The notes: generated by a model not told the origin, from the sequence alone. Shown: positions 1 to 6,095, counted from the first letter of the stretch. The stretch: 9,498 bases of DNA from Actinomycetes bacterium (GCA_023389745.1 JAEWED010000101.1:1-9498); one strand, 5' to 3'. Program-made: numbers and translations.

Positions 1-1661
1 TCCTCGGACAGGTCGAGCTCCATCGGCAGGTCGACGGCCCGATCGGGCAGGAGCGCCCAGGCGACCACACCCGCCACGGCGACCACGACCGCGGCGACCA
101 GCAGCGAGAACTGGAAGCCCGAGACCCACGAGCTGCGAGCGGTGTCGGCGAGCACGGTGCCCGCGTCGCCTGCCGCACCGGAGACGCGCAGCGCACCCGA
201 CAGCGAGCCCGAGACCGACTCGCGCGCCTCTGCGGGGACCTGTCCCAGCACCTCGGCCAGACCGTGCGCGTAGCGCGACGCCAGCAGCGACCCGAAGACC
301 GCCACGCCGAGCGAGCCGCCGAGCTCACGGGTCGTGTCGTTCATCGCCGAGCCCATGCCGGCCTGCTTGCGCGGCACCGTCGACATCAGCAGGTCGGTCG
401 TGGGCGACATCGCCGTCCCCATGCCGGCGGCCATCACCATGGCGCCTCCGATCAGCACCAGGTACTGCGGCTCCACGCCGATGCGGGAGATGATGAACAC
501 GCCGGCGGCGACGAGCCACATGCCGACCGCCACCACCCGGCGCTTGCCGAACCGGGCGGCGAGCTTCGCCGACTGCGGCGCCGCGAACATCATCACGAAC
601 GAGATCGGCAGCAGCCGGACCGCCGCCTCGAGCGGCGAGTACTGCCAGACGAGCTGGAGCATCTGGCTCATCGAGAAGAACGTGCCCATCAGGGCGAAGA
701 AGACCATCGTCAGGATCAGCGACGACGTGCCGAACGCACCGATGCGGAACAGGCGGACGTCGAGCATCGGGTGCTCGATGCGGAGCTCCCACAGGACGAA
801 GGCGAGCAAGGTCAGCAGGCCGAAGGTGCCGACGCCGATGGTGGTCGCGGACAGCCAGCCGTGCACGGGGCCTTCGATGATGGCGTAGACGACGACGCTG
901 AGGCCGACGGCCGACAGCACGGCGCCGACCAGGTCGAGCGGGGTGCCGTGCTCTCCACGGGAGCGGGGCACCAGGAAGGCGCCGAGCACCAGTGCGAGCA
1001 CCACGAAGGGCAGGTTCACCGCGAACACGGCGTTCCAGTCGTAGTGCTCGAGCACGAAGCCGCTCAGGAGCGGGCCGAGGGCGGCACCGCCGCCGCTGAT
1101 GCCCGCCCAGGTCGCGACCGCCTTGGCACGCTCGTGGGCCGGGAAGATGTTGGTGATGATCGACAGCGTGGCCGGCATGACCATCGCGGCGCCGGCGCCC
1201 ATGACGAGGCGGGCGAGGATCAGCTGACCCGGGGTCGCGGCGAACAGCGCGGCGTACGCGGTGGCGAAGCCGAAGACGACGAGGCCGATCTGCAGGATGC
1301 CCTTGCGCCCGTACCGGTCACCGAAGTTGCCGGCCGCGAACAGCAGCCCTGCGAACACCAGCGAGTACGAGTCGACCATCCACTGCAGCTGGGAGTTGGT
1401 CGCGTGCAGCTGCTCGCTCAGGCTCGGCAGCGCCACGTTCAGCGAGGTGTTGCCGATCATGACGATCAAGAGGCTCAGGCACAGGGCACCGAGCGTCCAC
1501 CAGCGCTTGGCGTAGACCGCGGGGTCGATGCCGTGGTCGAGGCCGAACTCGGCCATGGCGCTGCCCGAAGGCGCTGCGCCGCCCGAAGGCGCTGCGCCGC
1601 CCGAGGGCGATGCGCCAGCCGGCGACGCCGACCCGCCCGCGTCGTGGGGGTTCTGCTGCAT
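1..1661 (-). CDS. MFS drug-efflux transporter, DHA2 (EmrB/QacA) type, 3' end outside window
   Basis: The minus-strand frame is open from the start to the left edge, giving about 553 residues without a stop. It reads as a 14-TM proton-coupled multidrug exporter of the inner membrane. Seen: a hydrophilic N-terminus of about 52 residues, then TM1 (residues 55-75, ending in an N-T-S-L-N-V-A-L-P motif), MFS motif A as G-N-F-G-D-R-Y-G-R-K-G (111-121), and antiporter motif C around residues 187-202 (G-I-S-G-G-G-A-A-L-G-P-L-L-S-G). The motif after C, D-W-N-A-V-F-A-V-N-L-P, matches the family W-R-W-x-F-x-x-N-x-P. The start at 1661 is preferred over the in-frame ATG at 1676 because AGGGAGCA lies just upstream, the same start context as the gene at 4299; M36 (1556) is a third possibility. 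The N-terminus carries 18-bp tandem repeats. The divergent tetR neighbour is probably its repressor. The family is secure; the substrate is unknown. Confidence 0.93.
   Translation of the reverse strand, partial: MQQNPHDAGGSASPAGASPSGGAAPSGGAAPSGSAMAEFGLDHGIDPAVYAKRWWTLGALCLSLLIVMIGNTSLNVALPSLSEQLHATNSQLQWMVDSYSLVFAGLLFAAGNFGDRYGRKGILQIGLVVFGFATAYAALFAATPGQLILARLVMGAGAAMVMPATLSIITNIFPAHERAKAVATWAGISGGGAALGPLLSGFVLEHYDWNAVFAVNLPFVVLALVLGAFLVPRSRGEHGTPLDLVGAVLSAVGLSVVVYAIIEGPVHGWLSATTIGVGTFGLLTLLAFVLWELRIEHPMLDVRLFRIGAFGTSSLILTMVFFALMGTFFSMSQMLQLVWQYSPLEAAVRLLPISFVMMFAAPQSAKLAARFGKRRVVAVGMWLVAAGVFIISRIGVEPQYLVLIGGAMVMAAGMGTAMSPTTDLLMSTVPRKQAGMGSAMNDTTRELGGSLGVAVFGSLLASRYAHGLAEVLGQVPAEARESVSGSLSGALRVSGAAGDAGTVLADTARSSWVSGFQFSLLVAAVVVAVAGVVAWALLPDRAVDLPMELDLSE
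1563..1616 (-). repeat. Three 18-bp in-frame tandem repeats in the MFS N-terminus
   Basis: Three consecutive 18-bp units (1563-1580, 1581-1598, 1599-1616) have the form GCCCGAAGGCGCTGCGCC; the first two are identical and the third has two changes. They encode a Gly/Ala/Pro/Ser hexapeptide repeat in the cytoplasmic tail ahead of TM1. The unit is a multiple of three, so gain or loss of a copy keeps the frame. Confidence 0.85.
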
Positions 1662-1720
1662 TGCTCCCTGCTCCATCCCGGCCGCCGACTGGCTCCACGA
1701 TGGCGGACCCGACTGACAGC

Positions 1721-1760
1721 GTTGCCGAATGGCAACTGTGCCAGATGGCATGACTGCCAT
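1721..1760. promoter_or_regulatory. Overlapping inverted repeats, probable TetR operator
   Basis: Between the divergent MFS and tetR starts lie three inverted repeats: GTTGCC-GAAT-GGCAAC (1721-1736), TGCCA-GA-TGGCA (1739-1750) and ATGGCA-TGAC-TGCCAT (1745-1760). They can also be read as a 16-bp direct repeat, with GCC..ATGGCA at 1724-1739 and again at 1740-1755. TetR-family regulators bind such palindromes as dimers, often between their own gene and the divergent target. The position, 61 bp from the MFS start and 29 bp from the tetR start, would let one protein shut both promoters. No convincing -35/-10 pair could be picked out. The operator assignment is inference. Confidence 0.6.
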
Positions 1761-1788
1761 CAAGAGTGTTTGCCGTAGCATGAGTCAC

Positions 1789-2424
1789 ATGACCTCCACG
1801 GTTGCAGCAACGGCCCCGAACCGACGTGAGCGGCGGATCATCGAGACGCGCCGGGCGATCGTGGAGTCCGCGCGGGAGCTCTTCGAGCGCAACGGCTACA
1901 CCGAGACGACCGTGGACCAGATCGCCGAGGCGGCCGACGTGGCGCCCCGGACGTTCTTCCGGTACTTCCCCACCAAGGAGATGCTGCTCTTCGCGGACTT
2001 CGACGAGGTGCGCGCCGCGATGTTGGAACGGCTCGAGGCGTCCCCCGCCGACGAGGACCCGTTGGTGTCGCTGGGCCGTGAGCTGCGGATCATGGCCGAG
2101 TCGGTGCACGCACAGCGCGACGAGCTGGTGTGGGGCTTCCGCATGTGCATCGACCAGGGCCTCACCGGGCTCTTCGAGCGCACGCAGGTGAAGGAGCAGA
2201 CGAACCAGCGCATCGCTCGGTTCATCGCTGAGCGCCTGGGCGTCGACCCGGAGACCGATCCGCGGCCGCTGACGTGGGCGATGACCGTGATGACGGTCTT
2301 CGGCAACGCGCTCAAGTCACGAGTGCACAACGACCCGCCCGACGTGCCGCCCGTCGAGTCGTTCGAGGAGTTGCTGGCCAGCACCGCGGCGGCCCTGTCG
2401 GTGGTCGCCGACCCGCCGACCTGA
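1789..2424 (+). CDS. TetR/AcrR-family transcriptional regulator
   Basis: A 211-residue protein, within the usual TetR length. The N-terminal DNA-binding domain is clear: a basic start (R-R-E-R-R, residues 12-16), helix 1 with R-x-x-I-V-E-S-A-R-E-L-F (22-32), G-Y-T-E-T-T-V-D-Q-I-A (36-46) and the recognition helix A-P-R-T-F-F-R-Y-F-P-T-K-E (52-64). The C-terminal ligand/dimer domain is helical and variable, so the inducer cannot be read from it. The ATG at 1789 was chosen because upstream in-frame starts (1729, 1750, 1780) either lie in the operator repeats or add residues before the conserved domain. No strong Shine-Dalgarno is visible for any of them. It is divergent from the MFS exporter and most likely represses it and itself. 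The stop codon overlaps a 14-bp tandem repeat. Confidence 0.93.
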   Translation: MTSTVAATAPNRRERRIIETRRAIVESARELFERNGYTETTVDQIAEAADVAPRTFFRYFPTKEMLLFADFDEVRAAMLERLEASPADEDPLVSLGRELRIMAESVHAQRDELVWGFRMCIDQGLTGLFERTQVKEQTNQRIARFIAERLGVDPETDPRPLTWAMTVMTVFGNALKSRVHNDPPDVPPVESFEELLASTAAALSVVADPPT

Positions 2425-2501
2425 GCAGCCCCGACCGAGCAGCCCCGACCGAGCAGCCCCGACCGAGAGGCCCAGGCCGATCAGCGCAGGCCGATCAGCG
2501 C
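2423..2501. repeat. Two families of 14-bp tandem repeats between convergent genes
   Basis: GAGCAGCCCCGACC occurs three times in a row (2423-2436, 2437-2450, 2451-2464), the first copy overlapping the tetR stop. After a degenerate unit, AGGCCGATCAGCGC occurs twice (2474-2487, 2488-2501), the second copy containing the stop codon of the DUF454 gene. The gap has no obvious terminator hairpin. The array looks like slippage-generated sequence, and a role in termination is not evident. Confidence 0.85.
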
Positions 2502-2962
2502 GGCGGCGGGTCCCCGACCGCCCGACGTGCCAGCACGGCTTCGCGCGTGGGGACGACCCGGACGACGTAGGCGACGCCGACCAGCGCGACCGTCGCGATC
2601 ACCAGCGCCCGGACCGGCTGCTCGCGCAGCATCACGCAGCTCAGCGCCGAGAACACCAGGATCGAGCCGACCGCCCAGCGCTTCGCCGCTCGGGGCATCC
2701 CCAGCCCCGACCGGTAGTCGCGGACCAGCGGGCCGAAGCGGGGAAGGCCGAGGAGCCACGCCTCGAGACGCGGGCTGGAGTGCGAGAAGCACCACGCCGC
2801 GAGGACCAGGAAGCCGGTCGTCGGCAGGCCGGGCACCACGATCCCGATGCCGCCGAGCGCGACGGCCACGAGGCCCACCGTGGCCCAGGCACCGCGCACC
2901 ACCCGTGAGCGGTGCAGCGGCGCGGCATCGTCGTCGGACGGGCGGACGTCAGGTCGTCCCAC
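2495..2962 (-). CDS. DUF454 (YbaN-like) small inner-membrane protein
   Basis: A 155-residue protein starting at GTG (2962). The central part carries the DUF454 signature: G-G-I-G-I-V-V-P-G-L-P-T-T-G-F-L-V-L-A-A followed by W-C-F-S-H-S-S-P-R-L-E-A-W-L-L and F-G-P-L-V-R-D-Y. Four hydrophobic segments are visible: two before the S-S-P-R motif (about residues 25-60) and two in the C-terminal half (about 97-135). The family is widespread in bacteria and has no established biochemical function. The gene begins 13 nt after the stop of the CPVDH membrane protein gene, so the two probably share a transcript and may work in the same membrane process. The N-terminal 20 residues are polar and poorly conserved in type. 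The family call is solid; the role is unknown. Confidence 0.9.
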   Translation of the reverse strand: MGRPDVRPSDDDAAPLHRSRVVRGAWATVGLVAVALGGIGIVVPGLPTTGFLVLAAWCFSHSSPRLEAWLLGLPRFGPLVRDYRSGLGMPRAAKRWAVGSILVFSALSCVMLREQPVRALVIATVALVGVAYVVRVVPTREAVLARRAVGDPPPR

Positions 2963-2975
2963 CGCCCGCCCCGCC

Positions 2976-3488
2976 TCAGCTCGTGAGGTTGGTCAGGTCG
3001 TGCACGCCCGAGAAGATCAGCGCGATGAAGATCGCCGTGCCGACTCCGGCGTACCACCAGCGGTACTTGTGGTCCGCGGCGAAGAAGCGGCGCATCGAGA
3101 AGACGATGGCGACCATCGACACCGCACCGAGCACGAGCCCGAGGATCGGGCCGTACACCCCGCTCAGGTTGAAGATCGGCGCGAGCAGCGGCAGGAAGAC
3201 GTACGTGATGAGGCAGCGGACCGCCGAGATGGCGATCGAGCGACCGAAGAGCTGCTCGGAGCCGAAGATGCTGACGCGGGGAGCGTCGGGGTCGAGCAGC
3301 AGGAGCTTGCGCATCCGGCGATCGGCGGCGGACCGGACCGGCACGCCGGCCTGCGCGGCGGCGAGCGCCTCGTGGTCGACGGGGCAACCGGCGGCCTGCG
3401 CGGCTGCGGCCATCGCCTGGTGGTCGACCGGGCAGCCCGACACGGCGGGCTCGGTGGCAGCGGTGTTCGTCGGACCGGCGGCTTCCAT
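2976..3488 (-). CDS. Small three-TM membrane protein with two N-terminal CPVDH motifs
   Basis: A 170-residue protein with an ATG at 3488 preceded by GCAGGT. Residues 1-50 are Ala-rich and probably disordered, and contain two copies of G-C-P-V-D-H exactly 16 residues apart (C19-H23 and C35-H39), each followed by an Ala/Gln-rich stretch. Residues 52-84 are charged. The rest has three TM segments at about 85-106, 111-130 and 146-161, with R-R-F-F-A-A-D-H-K-Y-R-W-W-Y between the second and third. The TM core resembles small uncharacterised membrane proteins common in actinobacteria; that is from memory, not a search. Cys-Pro motifs with a nearby His resemble heme-regulatory motifs, so heme or metal sensing is possible but unproven. 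It is the first gene of a likely two-gene unit with the DUF454 gene. Confidence 0.82.
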   Translation of the reverse strand: MEAAGPTNTAATEPAVSGCPVDHQAMAAAAQAAGCPVDHEALAAAQAGVPVRSAADRRMRKLLLLDPDAPRVSIFGSEQLFGRSIAISAVRCLITYVFLPLLAPIFNLSGVYGPILGLVLGAVSMVAIVFSMRRFFAADHKYRWWYAGVGTAIFIALIFSGVHDLTNLTS

Positions 3489-3513
3489 CGACCTGCAACG
3501 GTACGCACTGCGG

Positions 3514-3580
3514 GTCCGGGCTGCCCAATTGCCCCGCCGCCCGACGCAGCGCCGTTCCCGAGAGCGCTCTCAGCCCGGAC
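3514..3580. promoter_or_regulatory. Long-range 10-bp inverted repeat with a 12-bp palindrome, upstream of the CPVDH gene
   Basis: GTCCGGGCTG (3514-3523) and CAGCCCGGAC (3571-3580) are perfect inverted copies separated by 47 bp. Abutting the second arm is the perfect palindrome GAGAGCGCTCTC (3560-3571). The element lies 26-92 bp upstream of the start at 3488 and just past the terminator of the preceding gene. It could be a folded 5' leader or a pair of protein sites. No known riboswitch class is recognised. Confidence 0.5.
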
Positions 3581-3586
3581 GCGACG

Positions 3587-3617
3587 GGGTCCCCGCCACC
3601 GATGGTGACGGGGACCC
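3587..3617 (-). terminator. Hairpin terminator after the secreted Ig-like protein gene
   Basis: GGGTCCCCG (3587-3595) pairs perfectly with CGGGGACCC (3609-3617). The inner CACC/GGTG (3597-3600, 3604-3607) extends the stem to 13 pairs around a GAT loop with one mismatch. It sits 38 nt past the stop of the gene ending at 3655. No T-tract follows, as is common in high-G+C genomes. Confidence 0.72.
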
Positions 3618-3654
3618 TGCACGCCGCCGGACCGGCGGTCGTCGAGTGGTCGAC

Positions 3655-4299
3655 TCAGCCAGCCTCGACCGGAGCGAACGTCGCCGGGAAGAAGAACTCC
3701 TCGGCCGCGTTCGTCGAGCCGGAGCCGCCGTAGACGGCGAAGCCGTAGTTCGGGTTGGCGCTGGTGGTGTTCTCGGCGATGGTCACGGTCGTCGAGAACG
3801 AGCCGTCGGCCTGGAGCAGGACGTACGGCAGCTCGCCGCCCGAGAAGGTGAAGGTCGGCTCGGGGATCGCCCACTTCTGGCTGATGATCGTGCGGGTGGA
3901 GCCGGGAGCGACCGCAGTGCCGAGCGACGGCTGCCACACGTCGGCGAACTTGCCCCAGACGACGTAGTTGCCCGACGGCATGCCGGGGAACGGCGGACGG
4001 GTGCCGAGGTTGCCGGTGGTGGTGAAGCCGGTCCCGGTGACGGTGATCTCGTCGCCGACCTCGAGGCAGTTGACCTGCGAGACCGTGACGGTGGCAGCGC
4101 CGTTGGTGGCGGTGGCCGACGTGGGCACGCAGCCCGGATCGGCGATCGTGGTCGAGGTGGTGGTCGTGACCGGAGCGGGCTCCGGCACGCACGCCGCGCC
4201 GACGAGGGCGCCGCCGGCGACCAGCGCCGCGACCAGCGGGCGCATCATCCGACGCTTCGCCCTGGTGGTGACCTGTGCTTCGTTGTTCATCTGATCCAT
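3655..4299 (-). CDS. Exported protein with a predicted neocarzinostatin/Ig-like beta fold
   Basis: A 214-residue protein; ATG at 4299 with AGGGAGCA upstream. The N-terminus has basic residues (R13, K15-R17, R20), a hydrophobic stretch (21-36) and a Cys at 37 in G-A-A-C. This suggests a Sec signal; the -3 residue is Gly, so lipidation of C37 is only possible. A short Pro/Thr-rich linker (38-52) follows. The body is beta-rich: A-T-V-T-V-S-Q-V-N-C-L-E-V-G-D-E-I-T-V-T-G-T-G-F (about 69-92), then G-N-Y-V-V-W-G-K-F-A-D-V-W-Q-P-S (about 110-125) and G-E-L-P-Y-V. Such V-x-V-x-G-x-G-F plus Y-V-x-W-G patterns occur in surface proteins of actinobacteria resembling the neocarzinostatin fold. The last segment, T-F-A-P-V-E-A-G, has no sorting signal. 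It likely sits outside the membrane; the ligand is unknown. Confidence 0.78.
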   Translation of the reverse strand: MDQMNNEAQVTTRAKRRMMRPLVAALVAGGALVGAACVPEPAPVTTTTSTTIADPGCVPTSATATNGAATVTVSQVNCLEVGDEITVTGTGFTTTGNLGTRPPFPGMPSGNYVVWGKFADVWQPSLGTAVAPGSTRTIISQKWAIPEPTFTFSGGELPYVLLQADGSFSTTVTIAENTTSANPNYGFAVYGGSGSTNAAEEFFFPATFAPVEAG

Positions 4300-4400
4300 T
4301 GCTCCCTATGACGAGACGTGCCGGCCCCTTTCTCGGTCCGGCTCCGTCACCCAGCTGTTCGTCGTCCGATCACGACGAGCGAGAACGTACACGACGCGCA

Positions 4401-4434
4401 TTAGGGATGCCTAACTTCGAACGTCGGCATCCCT
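4401..4434. promoter_or_regulatory. 32-bp concentric palindrome in a divergent promoter region, probable operator
   Basis: AGGGATGCC (4403-4411) and GGCATCCCT (4426-4434) are perfect 9-bp inverted arms, and TTCGAA (4416-4421) sits on the same centre. Thirteen of 16 half-site positions are therefore symmetric. Overlapping the left arm is TTAGG-GATG-CCTAA (4401-4414), which with the next C matches about 12 of the first 15 bases of the DtxR/IdeR iron-box consensus. The site lies 104 bp from the start at 4299 and 74 bp from the start at 4508. Two divergent genes flank it, so a terminator role is unlikely and a regulator-binding role likely. Which regulator is unknown. Confidence 0.6.
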
Positions 4435-4466
4435 GAAGTGATGAGGACGGCCCTCCTCCCAGGCCC

Positions 4467-4487
4467 GCCGGCACCCCCGTGCCCGGC
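4467..4487 (+). promoter_or_regulatory. Small GC hairpin just upstream of the SDR gene
   Basis: GCCGGCAC (4467-4474) pairs with GTGCCCGGC (4479-4487) around CCCC, with one bulged C. It lies about 20 nt before the SDR start. It may shape the mRNA leader, or may simply reflect the base composition. Confidence 0.3.
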
Positions 4488-4507
4488 GTCGCGGCAAGAC
4501 TCGGAGC

Positions 4508-5287
4508 ATGGATCTGGAACTGCAGGGAAGGGTCGTGCTCGTGACGGGCGGGTCGGACGGGCTCGGCGCCGCACTCGCGCAACGGCTCGTGACCGAGGGC
4601 GCCTCGGTCGCCGTCTGCGCCCGGGGCGCGGAGCGCCTGACCGCCGTGGCCGAGCGACTGCGCGCTCAGGGCGGCGACGTGCTCGACGTCGCCGCGGATG
4701 TGACCGACCCCGACGCGGTGCAGCACTTCGTCGATGCCGCCGCGCAGCGTTGGGGCCGCATCGACGCCCTGGTGAACAACGCCGGAGCCGCCGCGGCGTC
4801 GCCGTTCGAGGCGATCGACGACGCCACCTGGGAAGCCGACCTGGAGCTGAAGCTGCACGCGGCGATCCGCATGACGCGCGCCGCGCTCCCCCACCTGCGC
4901 GCCGCCGGCGGTGGCGCCGTGCTCAACGTCCTGGCCACCGCGGCCAAGGCCCCGCCGGCGGTCTCGATGCCGTCGTCGGTCAGCAGGGCGGCCGGCCTGG
5001 CGTTCACCAAGGCGCTCTCGAAGGACCTCGGCGGCGACGGCATCCGGGCCAACTGCGTGCTCATCGGCATCGTCGAGAGCGGCCAGTGGGACCGCCTCGC
5101 CGAGCGTCGGGGCACCTCGGTCGACGAGGTCCACCAGATGATGGTCAAGGCCACGAACATCCCGCTCGGGCGGGTCGGCCGCGCCGAGGAGTTCGCCGAC
5201 CTCGCCGCCTTCCTGGTGTCACCGAGGGCCGCCTACATCAGCGGCACGGCGATCAACTTCGACGGCGGCTCGTCACCCGCCAGCTGA
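4508..5287 (+). CDS. Short-chain dehydrogenase/reductase-fold protein with a non-canonical active site
   Basis: A 259-residue protein of classical SDR length. The Rossmann fold markers are intact: T13-G-G-S-D-G-L-G20 for the dinucleotide, D64-V after strand 4, and N90-N-A-G93. The C-terminus keeps P-L-G-R-V-G-R-A-E-E-F-A-D-L-A-A-F-L (219-236) and Y-I-S-G-T-A-I-N-F-D-G-G (243-254). The catalytic tetrad is not classical: by spacing, Asn becomes K115, Ser becomes A143, Tyr becomes S156 and Lys becomes R160 (in P-S-S-V-S-R-A-A-G). The rest of the helix, A-F-T-K-A-L-S-K, is normal, so this is not a frameshift. An R39 after strand 2 would favour NADP(H) over NAD, as inference. The ATG has GGAG only one base upstream, too close for a classical ribosome site, so leaderless or weak initiation is possible. 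Substrate unknown; it may bind a nucleotide without classical chemistry. Confidence 0.9.
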   Translation: MDLELQGRVVLVTGGSDGLGAALAQRLVTEGASVAVCARGAERLTAVAERLRAQGGDVLDVAADVTDPDAVQHFVDAAAQRWGRIDALVNNAGAAAASPFEAIDDATWEADLELKLHAAIRMTRAALPHLRAAGGGAVLNVLATAAKAPPAVSMPSSVSRAAGLAFTKALSKDLGGDGIRANCVLIGIVESGQWDRLAERRGTSVDEVHQMMVKATNIPLGRVGRAEEFADLAAFLVSPRAAYISGTAINFDGGSSPAS

Positions 5288-5310
5288 GCACGGGACCGCC
5301 GAGAACGAGA

Positions 5311-5336
5311 CCGGCCGGGCCCGAAGGCCCGGCCGG
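5311..5336. terminator. Bidirectional hairpin terminator between SDR gene and rplA
   Basis: CCGGCCGGGCC (5311-5321), loop CGAA, GGCCCGGCCGG (5326-5336): a perfect 11-bp stem with a tetraloop. It lies 24 nt after the SDR stop and 27 nt beyond the rplA stop of the convergent operon, so it can serve both directions. No T-tract follows. Confidence 0.82.
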
Positions 5337-5362
5337 ATCAACTCGTGCCCGATCTCGGACGA

Positions 5363-6055
5363 TCAGCCGTCGAGGCGAGAGGTGTCGATGCGGACACCCG
5401 GGCCCATGGTCGACGACAGCGTGACCTTCTTGAAGTACTTGCCCTTGGCCGAGGCCGGCTTCGCCTTCTGCAGCTCGTCGATGACGGCCTCGAAGTTCTC
5501 GTTCAGCGCGGCGGCTTCGAAGCTCGCACGGCCGATCGGCACGTGCACGTTGCCGAACTTGTCGGTGCGGTACTCGACCTTGCCGCCCTTGAACTCGCCG
5601 ACGGCCTTGCCGGGGTCGGGGGTGACGGTGCCGGTCTTGGGGTTCGGCATGAGGCCACGCGGGCCGAGCACACGACCGAGCCGACCGACGAGCGGCATCA
5701 GGTCCGGGGTCGCGATGGTCACGTCGAAGTCGAGCATGCCGCCCTCGATCTGCGCGGCCAGGTCCTCGGCGCCGACGAACTCGGCGCCCGCCTCGGTGGC
5801 AGCCGCAGCGGCGTCACCCTGGGCGAACACGGCGACGCGGACGTCCTTGCCAGTACCGGCCGGCAGCGCCACGGTGCCACGCACCATCTGGTCGGCCTTG
5901 CGCGGGTCGACGCCGAGACGGACCGCCGCCTCGACGGACTCGTCGAAGTTCTTCGTCGCCAGCGACTTCACGATGTCGACGGCCTCGCTCGGGGAGTGCA
6001 GGTGCTCCCGATCGAAGCGCTTCGTCGCGTCGGTGTACTTCTTGCCGTGTGCCAT
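5363..6055 (-). CDS. rplA: 50S ribosomal protein L1
   Basis: A 230-residue protein, the normal L1 length. It binds 23S rRNA at the L1 stalk and takes part in E-site tRNA release; in several bacteria it also represses its own operon. Seen: M-A-H-G-K-K-Y at the start, V-R-L-G-V-D-P-R-K-A-D-Q-M-V-R-G (early domain I), and the signature G-R-L-G-R-V-L-G-P-R-G-L-M-P-N-P-K-T-G-T in domain II. The end has the domain I return with G-P-G-V-R-I-D. The ATG at 6055 is preceded by CAGGGAGATCGAC, a good ribosome site. A longer reading of the same frame up to 6331 runs antisense-free but through the rplK gene and adds unrelated Arg/Ser/Pro-rich sequence, so it is rejected. It is the last gene of the cluster, 130 nt after rplK, with a hairpin terminator beyond it. 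Confidence 0.98.
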   Translation of the reverse strand: MAHGKKYTDATKRFDREHLHSPSEAVDIVKSLATKNFDESVEAAVRLGVDPRKADQMVRGTVALPAGTGKDVRVAVFAQGDAAAAATEAGAEFVGAEDLAAQIEGGMLDFDVTIATPDLMPLVGRLGRVLGPRGLMPNPKTGTVTPDPGKAVGEFKGGKVEYRTDKFGNVHVPIGRASFEAAALNENFEAVIDELQKAKPASAKGKYFKKVTLSSTMGPGVRIDTSRLDG

Positions 6056-6095
6056 GTCGATCTCCCTGTGGGGTCTCCCTCGTGATGCGGCGTGA

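Noticed and set aside
264..1778. Long plus-strand open frame of about 504 codons, very rich in His, Arg, Glu and Asp
   Set aside because: It is the antisense of the MFS transporter gene. Its composition is typical of a high-G+C shadow frame and it has no recognisable domain.
1318..2109. Minus-strand open frame running through the MFS start and the tetR gene
   Set aside because: Out of frame with the MFS gene and antisense to tetR; no family resemblance.
2423..2501. Rho-independent terminator between tetR and the DUF454 gene
   Set aside because: The segment is made of direct repeats; no stable hairpin of useful length was found.
3164..4192. Minus-strand frame of about 342 codons across the secreted-protein and CPVDH genes
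   Set aside because: A +1 shadow of both genes, rich in Arg and His, and it crosses the terminator at 3587-3617.
2527..4311. Plus-strand open frame of about 594 codons
   Set aside because: It lies opposite three well-supported minus-strand genes and is Arg/Ala/Pro-rich without motifs.
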